A stretch of 56,255 nucleotides of DNA from Actinomycetaceae bacterium (GTDB lineage Bacteria; Actinomycetota; Actinomycetes; Actinomycetales; Actinomycetaceae): assembly GCA_030537615.1 (NCBI GenBank), contig JAUNVP010000016.1, forward strand, positions 1 to 56,255. The letters are read 5' to 3'. The notes beneath the pieces are model-generated. The model had not been told where the DNA came from. It saw only the letters and a list, made by a program, of their open reading frames with translations, and made no database searches. Positions 1 through 9,432 of this stretch are shown piece by piece (within the stretch, counting starts at the first letter, position 1; every line of letters begins with the position of its first letter). The position numbers and the translations under genes were made by a program.

Positions 1-1
1 G

Positions 2-1915
2 GCCGGAACGGGAAAGACCCGAGCGATTACCTATCGGCTCGCTTACGGTGCGGCGACGGGCGCTTTCGATCCAGCCACCGTCCTTGCAGTGACGTTCACT
101 AACCGTGCGGCGGCGGAAATGCGCTCGCGGTTGCGAGTGCTTGGAGTTCACGCCGCAGCGGCGCGAACTTTCCATTCGGCGGCGCTATTGCAGTTACGGC
201 ACTTTTGGCCTCAGGTCGTCGGGGGGCCTCTTCCCGATCTCATGGAACACAAGGCGTCGATTGTGGCGGCGGCCTGTACCCGTTTGGGAGTGAGCGTCGA
301 TCGTTCGGCCGTGCGCGATATTGCGGACGAAATCGAATGGGCAAAGGTTTCAATGATCAGGGCGGAGGACTATCCCGAAGCTCTGACGCGCGCATTACGC
401 GAACCACCGGCTGGGCTCGATGCGACAGAGATGGCGACCCTGCTGGAGGTGTATGAGGACGCTAAAGACGAGCGTAACGCGATCGATTTTGAGGACGTTT
501 TGCTTCTCACCGTGGGGATGCTTCACGAGCGTGATGATGTGGCGCGTCAAGTACGTGCCCGATATCAGCATTTCGTCGTCGATGAGTTCCAGGATGTCTC
601 CACGTTGCAATACGAGTTGCTCAACCAGTGGCTCGGCGACCGACACGACGTGTGTGTCGTGGGCGACATTGCGCAGACGATATACTCGTTTGCCGGCGCG
701 AACCCACGGTATTTATCGACGTTTGTTGATCATCATCCCGGTGCCCGTCTCGTTGAGCTGAATCGCGACTACCGATCGACACCGCAGATCGTGACGATCG
801 CCAACCGCGTTCTTGATGCGCCCGTCGGTCGATACTCGCGCCGTCCCGAGGGGATTGTTCGTCTGCATTCACAAAGAGAATCAGGCCCGGCAGTTCGCTT
901 CGATGTATATCGTGATGAAACCGATGAGGCCGAGGGCATTGTCCAGCGGATCCGTGCCCTGTACAAGGAGGGGATTGCCCCCGAAGATATCGCGATCTTG
1001 TATCGGACAAACGCGCAGTCGGAAGCCTTTGAAGCTGCCCTGGCTCAAGCGGGCATCGGGTTTACTGTGCGCGGCGGCCAGAAGTTCTTTGAACGGGAAG
1101 AGATCCGGCGCGCCATGGTTATATTGCGGCAACTGGCGAGGACCTCTGCTGATGACACGTCCGGAGCGGACATGCTAGAAGCGGTCAAGGGAGTTGTTAG
1201 TGAGCTGGGATGGACCGCTCAGGCGCCGTCGACTATTGGAGCCGTGCGACAACGGTGGGATAGCCTTGACGCTCTGGTCAATCTTGCTGTGGAACGGGAA
1301 ACATTGTCGCTCCAGCAGTTTGTTCACGAACTCATTGAACGTTCAGAAGCGCAGTTGGCTCCCGTGACAGCCGAAGTGACTCTGTCGTCACTGCATGCCG
1401 CAAAAGGACTTGAGTGGGAGGCTGTTTTCCTTGCTGGCGTATCTGATGGACGGATTCCTATCTCTTTAGCTCGAGGTCGGGACGCTATCGAGGAAGAAAA
1501 ACGCCTGCTCTATGTTGGTATTACCCGAGCCAAAACTCATTTGTATCTGTCGTACGCGCTTTCGGGGGGTGGACGTAACAGCCGTCAGAAGATGTCTCGT
1601 TTTCTCGACGGAATCTGGCCGTCCGCAGAACCGGAGGTTGTTCAACGGAAACCGCGGCCTCGTCAAACAGAGGAGATGTCCGCGGATGTCCGAGTGCTTT
1701 TCGAGGAATTGAAGCAGTGGCGACATGATGTGGCTCAGACATTGTCTCGGCCAGAATTTATGATCTTGACCGACCAGACTCTACTTGCCATTGCCGATGC
1801 GAAACCACGTACTCTCGTGCAGCTCGGCAAAATACGCGGGATTGGAGCCGTTAAATTGGAGCAGTTTGGCTCTCAGCTACTAGCGATTGTCCGTCAAGCC
1901 ATTGAACGGGAGTGA
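2..1915 (+). CDS. uvrD2: ATP-dependent DNA helicase UvrD2, 5' end cut by window edge
   Basis: Superfamily 1A DNA helicase that unwinds DNA 3'-5' with ATP in repair and replication restart. The frame is open from base 2 and begins inside the Walker A loop (AGTGKT), so only the first few dozen residues are missing. Further motifs are VTFTNRAAAEM (motif Ia), VDEFQDVSTLQYELL (Walker B/II), GDIAQTIYSFAGA (III), LNRDYRSTPQI (IV), SSLHAAKGLEWEAVFLAG (V) and EEEKRLLYVGITRAK (VI). The last ~70 residues form an HRDC domain (LVQLGKIRGIGAVKLEQFG). SF1A core plus HRDC is the architecture of actinobacterial UvrD2, as opposed to UvrD1/PcrA. Its 3' end overlaps the convergent next gene by 65 bp. The upstream start lies outside the window. 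Confidence 0.93.
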   Translation, partial: AGTGKTRAITYRLAYGAATGAFDPATVLAVTFTNRAAAEMRSRLRVLGVHAAAARTFHSAALLQLRHFWPQVVGGPLPDLMEHKASIVAAACTRLGVSVDRSAVRDIADEIEWAKVSMIRAEDYPEALTRALREPPAGLDATEMATLLEVYEDAKDERNAIDFEDVLLLTVGMLHERDDVARQVRARYQHFVVDEFQDVSTLQYELLNQWLGDRHDVCVVGDIAQTIYSFAGANPRYLSTFVDHHPGARLVELNRDYRSTPQIVTIANRVLDAPVGRYSRRPEGIVRLHSQRESGPAVRFDVYRDETDEAEGIVQRIRALYKEGIAPEDIAILYRTNAQSEAFEAALAQAGIGFTVRGGQKFFEREEIRRAMVILRQLARTSADDTSGADMLEAVKGVVSELGWTAQAPSTIGAVRQRWDSLDALVNLAVERETLSLQQFVHELIERSEAQLAPVTAEVTLSSLHAAKGLEWEAVFLAGVSDGRIPISLARGRDAIEEEKRLLYVGITRAKTHLYLSYALSGGGRNSRQKMSRFLDGIWPSAEPEVVQRKPRPRQTEEMSADVRVLFEELKQWRHDVAQTLSRPEFMILTDQTLLAIADAKPRTLVQLGKIRGIGAVKLEQFGSQLLAIVRQAIERE

Positions 1916-2780
1916 GACCGCAACCACAGGCCGGGTGGACTGGGAAGCGGAAACGCTCGGTGACTAGATCACTGGCAATGCCCCGTACTTCTCCAGGGAG
2001 CAGACCACATCCTCGGATGCTATCGACGATAGCGACTGCGGTAGCGTATCCCGCTGTCATCAATACCCTATCGGCAAGAGCGGGGAAGGGCTGGTCACTC
2101 AACTGCGAGCGTACGGTATCGAAGTGTGGATCCGCGTCGCTATAGTGCAGGTCGACACAATGTAAACACGGACTTGCGCCGAACTGGGTGAGAGGACCAA
2201 CTTCTACGGTTGTTTCTGTCACAACGACACTGCGGTACGGAATATGTTGGCAAAAATAGTGGGTGGCTAGCGCAATGGATGGTGCCCTTGGGAACACGAG
2301 CACGCCCAAGGTGGGGTTCAGAGTGTCTGTCAACGGACAGTCGAGGAGAGTGCTGAGCTTTTGAGGCGCCTCTGGCCCGATATCTGTACCGCGGTAGTCG
2401 ATGCCGATGCTGAGGCCGTCATCGTGGAGGCTGTGGACGAGTGGTTCGAGAAGCGGCTTGAGGCGGTGAAACTGGAGAGTATCCTGAGATTTCGCAATCG
2501 TGATCTGAACACTTGCTGAGTTCTTGGTAGCCGACGGGTATGGGGGAGCAAGTACATCGGCTTGATCGAGCATTGCCGTTAGTTCGTCGAAGCGTGCTTG
2601 GGGAATCCCGAGCGTCTCAGCTTTTGACCGCACTCGAGAGCTCGGTAGGTGGCGGCGCAAAAATACCAATAGTTCGCGTTCGCGTGCCGACAGATTGTCG
2701 AAGATGACGGCATTGGGATAGCTTCCGATTTGGATTCCATCGGGTCGATGGAAAACCCCGAGTCCAGCGCGTAGTCGCAT
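1851..2780 (-). CDS. ThiF / cyclodehydratase-like protein of unknown substrate
   Basis: 309 residues. The N-terminal third (residues ~1-85) has a small winged-helix look, with FDNLSARERELLVFLRRHLP. The C-terminal part resembles ThiF-like or TOMM (azoline peptide) cyclodehydratase scaffolds, with the hallmark GPLTQFGASPCLHCVDLH (a Pro-Cys-x-x-Cys adenylating-fold motif). No ATP-binding glycine loop is obvious, so it may bind a peptide or partner rather than catalyse. No RiPP precursor, YcaO or oxidase gene is nearby. A protein of this general kind stands next to uvrD2 and the DUF2342 gene in other actinobacteria, and I think Rv3196 is the counterpart, which is unproven. It overlaps the uvrD2 3' end convergently. 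The reading frame is secure; the function is open. Confidence 0.7.
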   Translation of the reverse strand: MRLRAGLGVFHRPDGIQIGSYPNAVIFDNLSARERELLVFLRRHLPSSRVRSKAETLGIPQARFDELTAMLDQADVLAPPYPSATKNSASVQITIAKSQDTLQFHRLKPLLEPLVHSLHDDGLSIGIDYRGTDIGPEAPQKLSTLLDCPLTDTLNPTLGVLVFPRAPSIALATHYFCQHIPYRSVVVTETTVEVGPLTQFGASPCLHCVDLHYSDADPHFDTVRSQLSDQPFPALADRVLMTAGYATAVAIVDSIRGCGLLPGEVRGIASDLVTERFRFPVHPACGCGLTPVQWLDGQSLVAESQTAPI

Positions 2781-2901
2781 GACGGCTCCTCACATTGCCT
2801 GTTGGCCGAGAGTTTCGTGTGCAATGTGTTTAGCCTGTCAGCCGCTCTAGCCGGTGTCTATCGTCCCTCCAACTGCTGTGGATAACTTCGTCGGGGATGG
2901 A

Positions 2902-4335
2902 CTAGTCGAGGTCGGTGCGAGCGTCTCCCTCAGAATCTTGGCCGGGCTCAAGACCGTCCGCCCATCCGAGCGTTCCATCGAGCATCTGATCCAATGCGGC
3001 ATCGATTTCTGCATCGTGGTCGGCTTGCTCAGCGCGTCGCTCCAGGAACTGGGTGGGTTCTGCTAGCTCATCGCCAGTGGGGGCAAGATCCGGATGAGAC
3101 CACAGCGCATCGCGCTCGCTCACCCCCTGCTGATCGGAAACGATGCGCCACAGTTCCGCCGCGTTACGGGCTTGTCGGGGGCGCAACTGTAATCCAATGA
3201 GGGAAGCGAGGAGCTGTTCGGCAGGGCCGCCGTGAATGCGGCGGCGGCGCATGATTTCTTGGAGCTGGTCAAGGTGAGGCAAATATGCACGACCCGCATT
3301 GTGCGTGACGGTATCAACCCACCCTTCGACAAGAGCAAGGAGGGTTTCAAGCTTTTCAAGCGCCTTCGATTGGCTCTCGGTTGGCTCCGCATTGAAGATC
3401 TGTCCCGACAGGGCATTTTGCAAAGCTTCGGTGTCCATCGGATCAACTGAGGAGGCCGCGTCGCGCATGGCATCGGTGTCGATCCGAATTTCGGCGCTGT
3501 AGCGTTGAATAGCGCCGAGAATCTCCGGCCTTAGCCAAGGTACTGAGGCAAATAGTCGGGCGTGCGCCACTTCCCGTAGGGCAAGGAACTGGTTGACTTC
3601 GTCGGCAGGAATATCAAAACCATCAGCAAATGCATCGATATTTGGCGCGACGAGCGCGGTCATTGAATTCTCCCCCAGTGGAAGGCCGACGTCGGTTGAC
3701 CCCAGAGCTTCGTGAGCGAGACCGCCGAGAGCCTGACCGATTTGGGAACCAAAGACGACGGCAGCCATATTCTCCATCATGGGTTTAGCTTGTCCCATGA
3801 GATTCGCTAATCCAGGAGGTAGTTCGCCTATTCCCGCGTTGGTCATCTCATCCATCTGTGCGGCGAGAGTTTCCGATAGTGCTCGGGAGGCGTTGACTGC
3901 GACGGGTTCGACCATTTGTTTCCACACGTCGAGTGTTTCATCGAGCCAATCCGTTCGCCGCCACGCGTTGCGGGTGCCCTGCCCAGGTTCTAGCTCGGTG
4001 ACGGCATCGAGCCACAGGTCAGCGACTTGAAGTGCTTGCCGAATACGCTGTCCCTCAGCGGCACTGATCTGCGGGTCGCCTGCCCCCCACGCTTTTTGGT
4101 GGGCGATATCATGCGCCATTTTCCAGTTGATGGGACCATCGTTTGAATCGAGGATGTAGCGCATCTGCGCCATCATCGACTGCATCTCAACTGGGTTCGA
4201 GGGGAGCATTCCACCGAGCATAGTGGTCGGATCGATGCCCTGCTGGTGCATCGCCCGAATGATCTCTTCTGCTGCTTCAGGGCCGAGAATACCTCGGAGC
4301 ATTTCTTCCCAACCGGAGGATTCATGTTCACTCAT
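2902..4335 (-). CDS. DUF2342 zinc-dependent metalloprotease-like protein (Rv3195 type)
   Basis: 477 residues. It matches the actinobacterial family annotated as DUF2342, TIGR03624 putative hydrolase or zinc-dependent metalloprotease. Landmarks are MLGGMLPSNPVEMQSMMAQM near the N terminus, the Gly/Ala segment FGSQIGQALGGLAHEALGS, and the zincin-like LREVAHARLFASVPWLRP (an ExxHxRLF helix that probably binds zinc). The C terminus is acidic and variable. No signal peptide or membrane span is visible, so it is probably cytoplasmic. It is divergent from the PDZ-Lon protease gene 143 bp away, a pairing conserved across Actinobacteria. The physiological substrate of the family is not known to me. The ATG at 4335 has no strong alternative. 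Confidence 0.85.
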   Translation of the reverse strand: MSEHESSGWEEMLRGILGPEAAEEIIRAMHQQGIDPTTMLGGMLPSNPVEMQSMMAQMRYILDSNDGPINWKMAHDIAHQKAWGAGDPQISAAEGQRIRQALQVADLWLDAVTELEPGQGTRNAWRRTDWLDETLDVWKQMVEPVAVNASRALSETLAAQMDEMTNAGIGELPPGLANLMGQAKPMMENMAAVVFGSQIGQALGGLAHEALGSTDVGLPLGENSMTALVAPNIDAFADGFDIPADEVNQFLALREVAHARLFASVPWLRPEILGAIQRYSAEIRIDTDAMRDAASSVDPMDTEALQNALSGQIFNAEPTESQSKALEKLETLLALVEGWVDTVTHNAGRAYLPHLDQLQEIMRRRRIHGGPAEQLLASLIGLQLRPRQARNAAELWRIVSDQQGVSERDALWSHPDLAPTGDELAEPTQFLERRAEQADHDAEIDAALDQMLDGTLGWADGLEPGQDSEGDARTDLD

Positions 4336-4478
4336 AGTTCTAAACTACCGTCTCATGCCGAAGCTGTCTGTATGCGCAGGTGTTTTAACCAATAAATAGG
4401 TGCGACCTCGACGCTGGGAAAAATCAATCGTGGGTGTGGGCATTGGAAAAATAGGCTCCAGTTCTTCACAATGGGTGA

Positions 4479-5663
4479 GTGCAGAGATGGGAAAACGAGA
4501 TGCAGCAAAGTGATCAGGGTGCGGTAGTTCTTTCTGAGGAGAGTCGCCCGCGAGGAGTCAAAGAGTTCTTCCGGCTTTTCCGCGTGCCGATTATTGGCGC
4601 GCTCGTTTTGCTTCTCATCCTCGTAGTGGGGCTGGTGATCCCGATGCCCTACGTCATCGAAAAACCCGGCCCGACCTACGATGTATTAGCGCGCTACCAA
4701 GACACCCCCATGATTGAGATCGAGTCGGACGATGCGGTCGAGTCAACGGGGGGTGAGTTGCGCATGGTTACGGTTTCTTCGTACGGGGGACCGGGATCGC
4801 ACGTGTCGCTCGCGCAACTCGTGGCCGCGTGGCTGTCAGCCGATGCGACCGTTATCAAAGAACGCGATGTGTATCCGCAGGACGTGACCCGCGAACAGTT
4901 GCGTGAATGGTCAATGCAGCAGATGACCGCTTCGCAATCGACGGCTGCGGCTGCCGCACTTGAGAACCTTGGCTACGACGTTCCGGCTGTCGTGACCATT
5001 CATGGCGCAGTGTCGGGCTCGAACGCAGAAGGCCTCGTGGAAGACGGCGACATACTCGTCGCGATCACCACTCCCGACGGAGTGCGCCATGAAGTGAACC
5101 GAGCATCCGTACCATTCGCACTCGCCCGTGATTTAGCACCGGGATCGGAGGTCACGATGGAGGTGACCCGCAACGGCGAAGAGCGTTCAATCTCCTTCGA
5201 GACATACAAGCCAGATAGAACGACCCTCGACTTTGTTGGCTCAAAGTTCGGGATTTATCTCACCGCTGACGTCAAACTACCGTTCCCCGTCACCATCCAT
5301 TTGGAAGATGTGGGCGGCCCATCGGCGGGCACAATCTTCGCACTTGGAATCATCGATCATCTGACCGGAGGCAACTCGACAGGCGGAGCAATCATCGCCG
5401 GCACCGGTGCCATAGGATACAACGGTGAAGTACAACCGATCGGTGGAATCAAGCAGAAAATGTACGGTGCAACTCGCGATGGTGCCCAATGGTTCCTCGC
5501 CCCGCGTTCAAACTGCGACGAGGTCGTAGGCAACGTTCCCGATGGGTTAAACGTCTGGCCGGTTTCAACGCTAGACGAAGCCCGCAGCGCACTCGAATCG
5601 ATCCGAACCGGATCGACGGTCAACCATCCGACGTGTGAGGCCGCGTTAGCGGACAACGAGTAG
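4479..5663 (+). CDS. YlbL/Rv3194c-type PDZ and Lon-like (S16) membrane protease
   Basis: Membrane-anchored serine protease. It has a cytoplasmic N terminus, one membrane span at about residues 35-56 (VPIIGALVLLLILVVGLVIP), an extracytoplasmic PDZ-like region (about 165-235, with SGSNAEGLVEDGDILVAIT), and a C-terminal Lon-type S16 domain. The catalytic Ser is in GGPSAGTIFALG and the Lys is in QPIGGIKQKM, the Ser-Lys dyad of Lon proteases. The longest frame starts at a GTG (4479). An ATG at 4500 lies in the same frame and is an equally good start, as neither has a strong ribosome site. It sits in the conserved DUF2342 / PDZ-protease / PPA1309 / UPF0182 block. It ends exactly where the opposite-strand PPA1309 gene ends, with adjoining stop codons. 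Confidence 0.9.
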   Translation: MQRWENEMQQSDQGAVVLSEESRPRGVKEFFRLFRVPIIGALVLLLILVVGLVIPMPYVIEKPGPTYDVLARYQDTPMIEIESDDAVESTGGELRMVTVSSYGGPGSHVSLAQLVAAWLSADATVIKERDVYPQDVTREQLREWSMQQMTASQSTAAAAALENLGYDVPAVVTIHGAVSGSNAEGLVEDGDILVAITTPDGVRHEVNRASVPFALARDLAPGSEVTMEVTRNGEERSISFETYKPDRTTLDFVGSKFGIYLTADVKLPFPVTIHLEDVGGPSAGTIFALGIIDHLTGGNSTGGAIIAGTGAIGYNGEVQPIGGIKQKMYGATRDGAQWFLAPRSNCDEVVGNVPDGLNVWPVSTLDEARSALESIRTGSTVNHPTCEAALADNE

Positions 5664-6293
5664 CTACTGGCCACAACCGTTTGAACCGCACCCGCAGTTA
5701 CCGCAACTACCGTCACCGTCATAGGAGATTCGCTCCTCGGCCGGAGCAAATGTCGTAAGCAGCGCGTCGGTCAACCCCGGCACTAGACTGTCACCTTGCG
5801 CGACCTCATCATCATGATCGTGCGATCGGGTGCGCACCGCACACCAAATTTCGCCCGTTCTCATAACCCCGGCAACAATACGGACATCGTCACGCTCAGG
5901 GTGGTTGGCAAAGAACTCGACGGCTTCAACCGGATCGTCTGGAGCGGCCGCTTGGACATCAGTGGGAACCATCACGCGCTCCGTGCACACAGCCGCACCG
6001 GCGACTGAATCTGGCCAACCCAGTTGCGCGAGCGTGTCTTCGAGATCAATGCCTGGAAGATCCTCTTGGATTACGGCAGTCAAGGCATCGCTGGTCCCAT
6101 CCCATTGCTTACGCAGATGCGAACGCATGTCGTCGGGAAGCTCATCGAGTTCGAGAAGAGAAATCGTGGGGACGAGCGCGTACACGGTCGAGGCTCGATC
6201 CCATCCGAGACTCGCTGCAGATTTTTCGATCTCGACGACTGTGTGGCGCAAAGCGCGTTCTACCGGTGATACAGAAGAGGAAGTCACGTTCAT
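5664..6293 (-). CDS. PPA1309 family protein with Cys-rich tail
   Basis: 209 residues. It resembles the actinobacterial PPA1309 family of unknown function, found between the PDZ-protease and UPF0182 genes in many members. Features that fit are LGWDRASTVYALVPT, the aspartate-rich LPGIDLEDTLAQLGWPDSVAG, the segment GAAVCTERVMVP, and FFANHPERDDVRIVAGVMR. It looks soluble, with no signal or span. The last 14 residues (SCGNCGCGSNGCGQ) hold four Cys in a Gly/Asn-rich string, which looks like a metal-binding or flexible tail added to the domain. The TAG of the preceding gene and this gene's stop abut at 5663/5664. It is divergent from the UPF0182 gene (88 bp apart). Confidence 0.82.
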   Translation of the reverse strand: MNVTSSSVSPVERALRHTVVEIEKSAASLGWDRASTVYALVPTISLLELDELPDDMRSHLRKQWDGTSDALTAVIQEDLPGIDLEDTLAQLGWPDSVAGAAVCTERVMVPTDVQAAAPDDPVEAVEFFANHPERDDVRIVAGVMRTGEIWCAVRTRSHDHDDEVAQGDSLVPGLTDALLTTFAPAEERISYDGDGSCGNCGCGSNGCGQ

Positions 6294-6381
6294 ACAACTA
6301 TTGTCTCTCAGGTGGCTTATCGCCTTCCACTCGATAGACTAGGAACATTGACTCGGCAACCAGAATCGTGAAAGGCACGAC

Positions 6382-9300
6382 GTGACATCCTTCCCTATTT
6401 CAGGTTTTCCGCAACCGCCGAATAAAGGCCAACGTCCACCGAAACGACCGTCGAAAGGATTAACCCCCTTCCGGCTGACCGTCATCGTACTTGTTGCGGT
6501 GGCAATGCTCATTTATTTGCTGTCCGATCTGTGGACTGAGGTCCTGTGGTTCAACCAGCTCTCAGCACAGCGGATCCTGTGGACCAAGTGGATTTCCATC
6601 AGCGTCATCGTGCTCGTTGCCACAGTCGCTAATGCAACTATCGTCGGCTTAAATATGAACTGGGCGTATAAGAAACGTCCAACAATCATTCGGGGTGATT
6701 TCGGCGCGAATCTGCGCGAATACCAGCAGGCACTCGAGCCGCTGCGTCGTATCGTCTTTTGGGGGATACCTTTTGGCATCGGTTTATTTACCGGACTTGG
6801 ACTAGCGACGGACTGGCGGCAAATCCTCCTATGGATGAACCGAACATCATTCGGTAAGACAGATCCGCACTGGGGGCTCGACGTCGGCTTCTACGTATTC
6901 ACCCTGCCTATTTTGCAGATGGTTGTGTCGCTTTTGACAACGGTATTCGTCGTCAGCCTCATTGCAACCGTCATCGTCCACTATCTGTACGGAGCGATTG
7001 CCATCAGTCCAAGCCTGCGGGTCACTAAACCTGCACGCCGTCAGATCGGTATTCTCGCCGCGATTTTGTCGCTCGTTGTGGGGCTTCGCTACTTTATTAC
7101 CCGATACGTTCTGCTGACGCAGGGTGGATCGCGTATCGATGGCGCCCTCTACTCGCAAGTGCACGCAAGCATCCCGGCGCAAACCATTCTTGCCGCAACG
7201 TCAATCATTGTCGCCGTTCTTTTCCTCATTGCAGCGTTCAAGGGAACGTGGCATCTCCCCGTTGCCGGCGTTGCGGTCACAGTGGTGTCGGCGCTCGTTG
7301 TCGGCATGGCGTACCCCGCTCTCATTCAACAGTTCAAGGTGCGTCCGAACGAACGCGCCCTCGAAGCTCCATATATCCAACGCAACATCGATGCGACTTT
7401 AGCGGCCTATGGACTTGAGGACGTTGAACATCAGACGTATACGGCTCGTACCGACACGTCTCCGGGACAGTTGCGAGATGACGCGGCCTCAACCCAGCAA
7501 ATTCGCCTGATTGACCCGGACGTGATTTCACCTACTGTTCGCCAACTCAAGCAATCGCGCTCGTACTACACCTTCGAAGATCAACTGAACGTCGATCGCT
7601 ACGAGGTTGACGGTGTCAAACGCGACACGGTCATTGCAGTGCGTGAACTTAACCTCGATGGTCTCGACCAGAACGAACAGAACTGGGTTAATCGTCACAC
7701 GATCTTTACCCACGGATACGGCATTGTCGCAGCCTACGGTAACCGCGTCGATTCGAAGGGCGAGCCGGCCTGGTGGGAGGAAGGAATTCCTTCTCGCGGC
7801 GATATGGGCGAGTATGAACAGCGCGTCTACTTCTCACCCTCCTCACCCGAATACTCCATCGTTGGTGCTCCCGAAGGGGCCGACCCACTCGAACTCGACT
7901 ACCCGGATGAGGGTTCTGACGGGCAGGTGCCAACAACCTTCCAGGGAGATGGTGGCCCCTCGATCGGGAATTTCTTCAACAAGCTCCTCTTCGCGATTAA
8001 GTTCCAGTCGACGAATATCTTCTTTGCATCGCAGATCAACTCCGAATCGCAGATTCTCTACGACCGTGATCCTGCGCTGCGAGTATCAAAAGTTGCTCCG
8101 TACTTGACACTTGACCGCAAGCCCTACCCGGCAGTTGTTGATCTCGATGGAGACCCTTCGACGCCCAAGCGTCTGGTGTGGATTGTCGATGGGTACACGA
8201 CGTCTAACCAGTATCCGTACGCGCAACATATCGATGTCACGCAAGCAACCTTCGATGCTTCTAGTGCAGGCACCCAGCTCTATACGCCCTCGAACCATCT
8301 GAACTATATGCGCAACTCGGTGAAGGCCGTCGTTGACGCCTATGACGGGTCGATCAGCCTCTACCAATGGGATACGGAAGATCCGATTCTCAAGTCGTGG
8401 ATGAAAGCGTTCCCTGGTCAGGTGAAACCTTTGAGTGAGATCTCGGGTGACCTCATGGCGCATATGCGCTACCCGCAAGACTTGTTCAAGGTACAGCGCT
8501 CCTTGCTTGCGGCCTACCATGTGACCAAGGCTGAGAATTTCTACACCGGTGGTGACCGCTGGCGACTGTCGGAGAATCCGACCTCGAATCGTTCTCAAGA
8601 TGGCAGCGTTCCGGTGCAGCCACCGTACTACCTGACGATGCAAATGCCGGGACAAGACTCCGCTGAGTTCTCATTGACCTCGGTCTTTGTACCGGGTGGA
8701 CAGGCTGATCGTGAACCGATGGCCGGATTCCTGGCGGTTGATTCTGAGACCGGATCCGAACCGGGCAAGATTCGCGAGGGCTTTGGCAAACTTCGCCTGC
8801 TGGCGCTTCCGTCCTCGACAACAGTTCCCGGCCCCGGTCAGGTGCAGAACAACTTTGACGCGAATGCGAATATTGCTCGCGAACTCAACCTGATGGACCA
8901 GGAAGGATCGGAGGTCATTCGCGGTAATCTCTTGACGCTTCCGGTCGGCGGCGGTTTGCTCTACGTCCAGCCCGTCTATCTCCAGGGCACCGGTTCCACC
9001 AAGTATCCCGTGCTCCGCAAGGTGCTGACGGCGTTCGGTGACTCCGTTGGATTCGCAGACACTCTCGAAGGATCATTGGATCAAACGTTTAAGGGTGACT
9101 CCGCAGCAGAGCTCGCCGATGGTGCAGGATCGTCCGATGGGTCGGCAAGTACCGATGAGCCCGATGTCGAACAGACACTTCAGCAGCGATTGACAGCGGC
9201 TTTGCAGAAGGCCCGTGACGCGATGGTAGCGTCTGACGAGGCGATGAAGGAAGGCGATTGGGCGGCGTACGGCCTCCAGCAAACGAATCTACAAAAGGCA

Positions 9301-9432
9301 CTCGAAGACGCGTTCCGTCTACAAAATCAGATCGATTCAGAATCTCCCGATATCGATCCTGATATGGAAGGCGATAGCCCGGAGTCCTCGGATGAGCCGT
9401 CAGCCGAACCGTCGGCTGAGGCGGAAGGCTAA
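6382..9432 (+). CDS. UPF0182 family integral membrane protein
   Basis: 1016 residues. It has about seven membrane spans in the first ~320 residues (for example LTVIVLVAVAMLIYLLSDLW and IVFWGIPFGIGLFTGLGLAT). A large extracytoplasmic region of about 600 residues follows, then an acidic low-complexity C terminus rich in Glu, Asp, Ser and Pro. This layout, and segments such as EVLWFNQL, YVFTLPILQ, RYFITRYVLL and the N-x-NWVNRHTIFTHGYG run, identify UPF0182 (M. tuberculosis Rv3193c and Rv0064 type). The family's role is unknown, and cell-envelope work is only a guess. The start is a GTG at 6382 preceded by GAAAGGCACGAC. The 3' end overlaps the convergent GCS2 gene by 4 bp. Confidence 0.92.
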   Translation: MTSFPISGFPQPPNKGQRPPKRPSKGLTPFRLTVIVLVAVAMLIYLLSDLWTEVLWFNQLSAQRILWTKWISISVIVLVATVANATIVGLNMNWAYKKRPTIIRGDFGANLREYQQALEPLRRIVFWGIPFGIGLFTGLGLATDWRQILLWMNRTSFGKTDPHWGLDVGFYVFTLPILQMVVSLLTTVFVVSLIATVIVHYLYGAIAISPSLRVTKPARRQIGILAAILSLVVGLRYFITRYVLLTQGGSRIDGALYSQVHASIPAQTILAATSIIVAVLFLIAAFKGTWHLPVAGVAVTVVSALVVGMAYPALIQQFKVRPNERALEAPYIQRNIDATLAAYGLEDVEHQTYTARTDTSPGQLRDDAASTQQIRLIDPDVISPTVRQLKQSRSYYTFEDQLNVDRYEVDGVKRDTVIAVRELNLDGLDQNEQNWVNRHTIFTHGYGIVAAYGNRVDSKGEPAWWEEGIPSRGDMGEYEQRVYFSPSSPEYSIVGAPEGADPLELDYPDEGSDGQVPTTFQGDGGPSIGNFFNKLLFAIKFQSTNIFFASQINSESQILYDRDPALRVSKVAPYLTLDRKPYPAVVDLDGDPSTPKRLVWIVDGYTTSNQYPYAQHIDVTQATFDASSAGTQLYTPSNHLNYMRNSVKAVVDAYDGSISLYQWDTEDPILKSWMKAFPGQVKPLSEISGDLMAHMRYPQDLFKVQRSLLAAYHVTKAENFYTGGDRWRLSENPTSNRSQDGSVPVQPPYYLTMQMPGQDSAEFSLTSVFVPGGQADREPMAGFLAVDSETGSEPGKIREGFGKLRLLALPSSTTVPGPGQVQNNFDANANIARELNLMDQEGSEVIRGNLLTLPVGGGLLYVQPVYLQGTGSTKYPVLRKVLTAFGDSVGFADTLEGSLDQTFKGDSAAELADGAGSSDGSASTDEPDVEQTLQQRLTAALQKARDAMVASDEAMKEGDWAAYGLQQTNLQKALEDAFRLQNQIDSESPDIDPDMEGDSPESSDEPSAEPSAEAEG

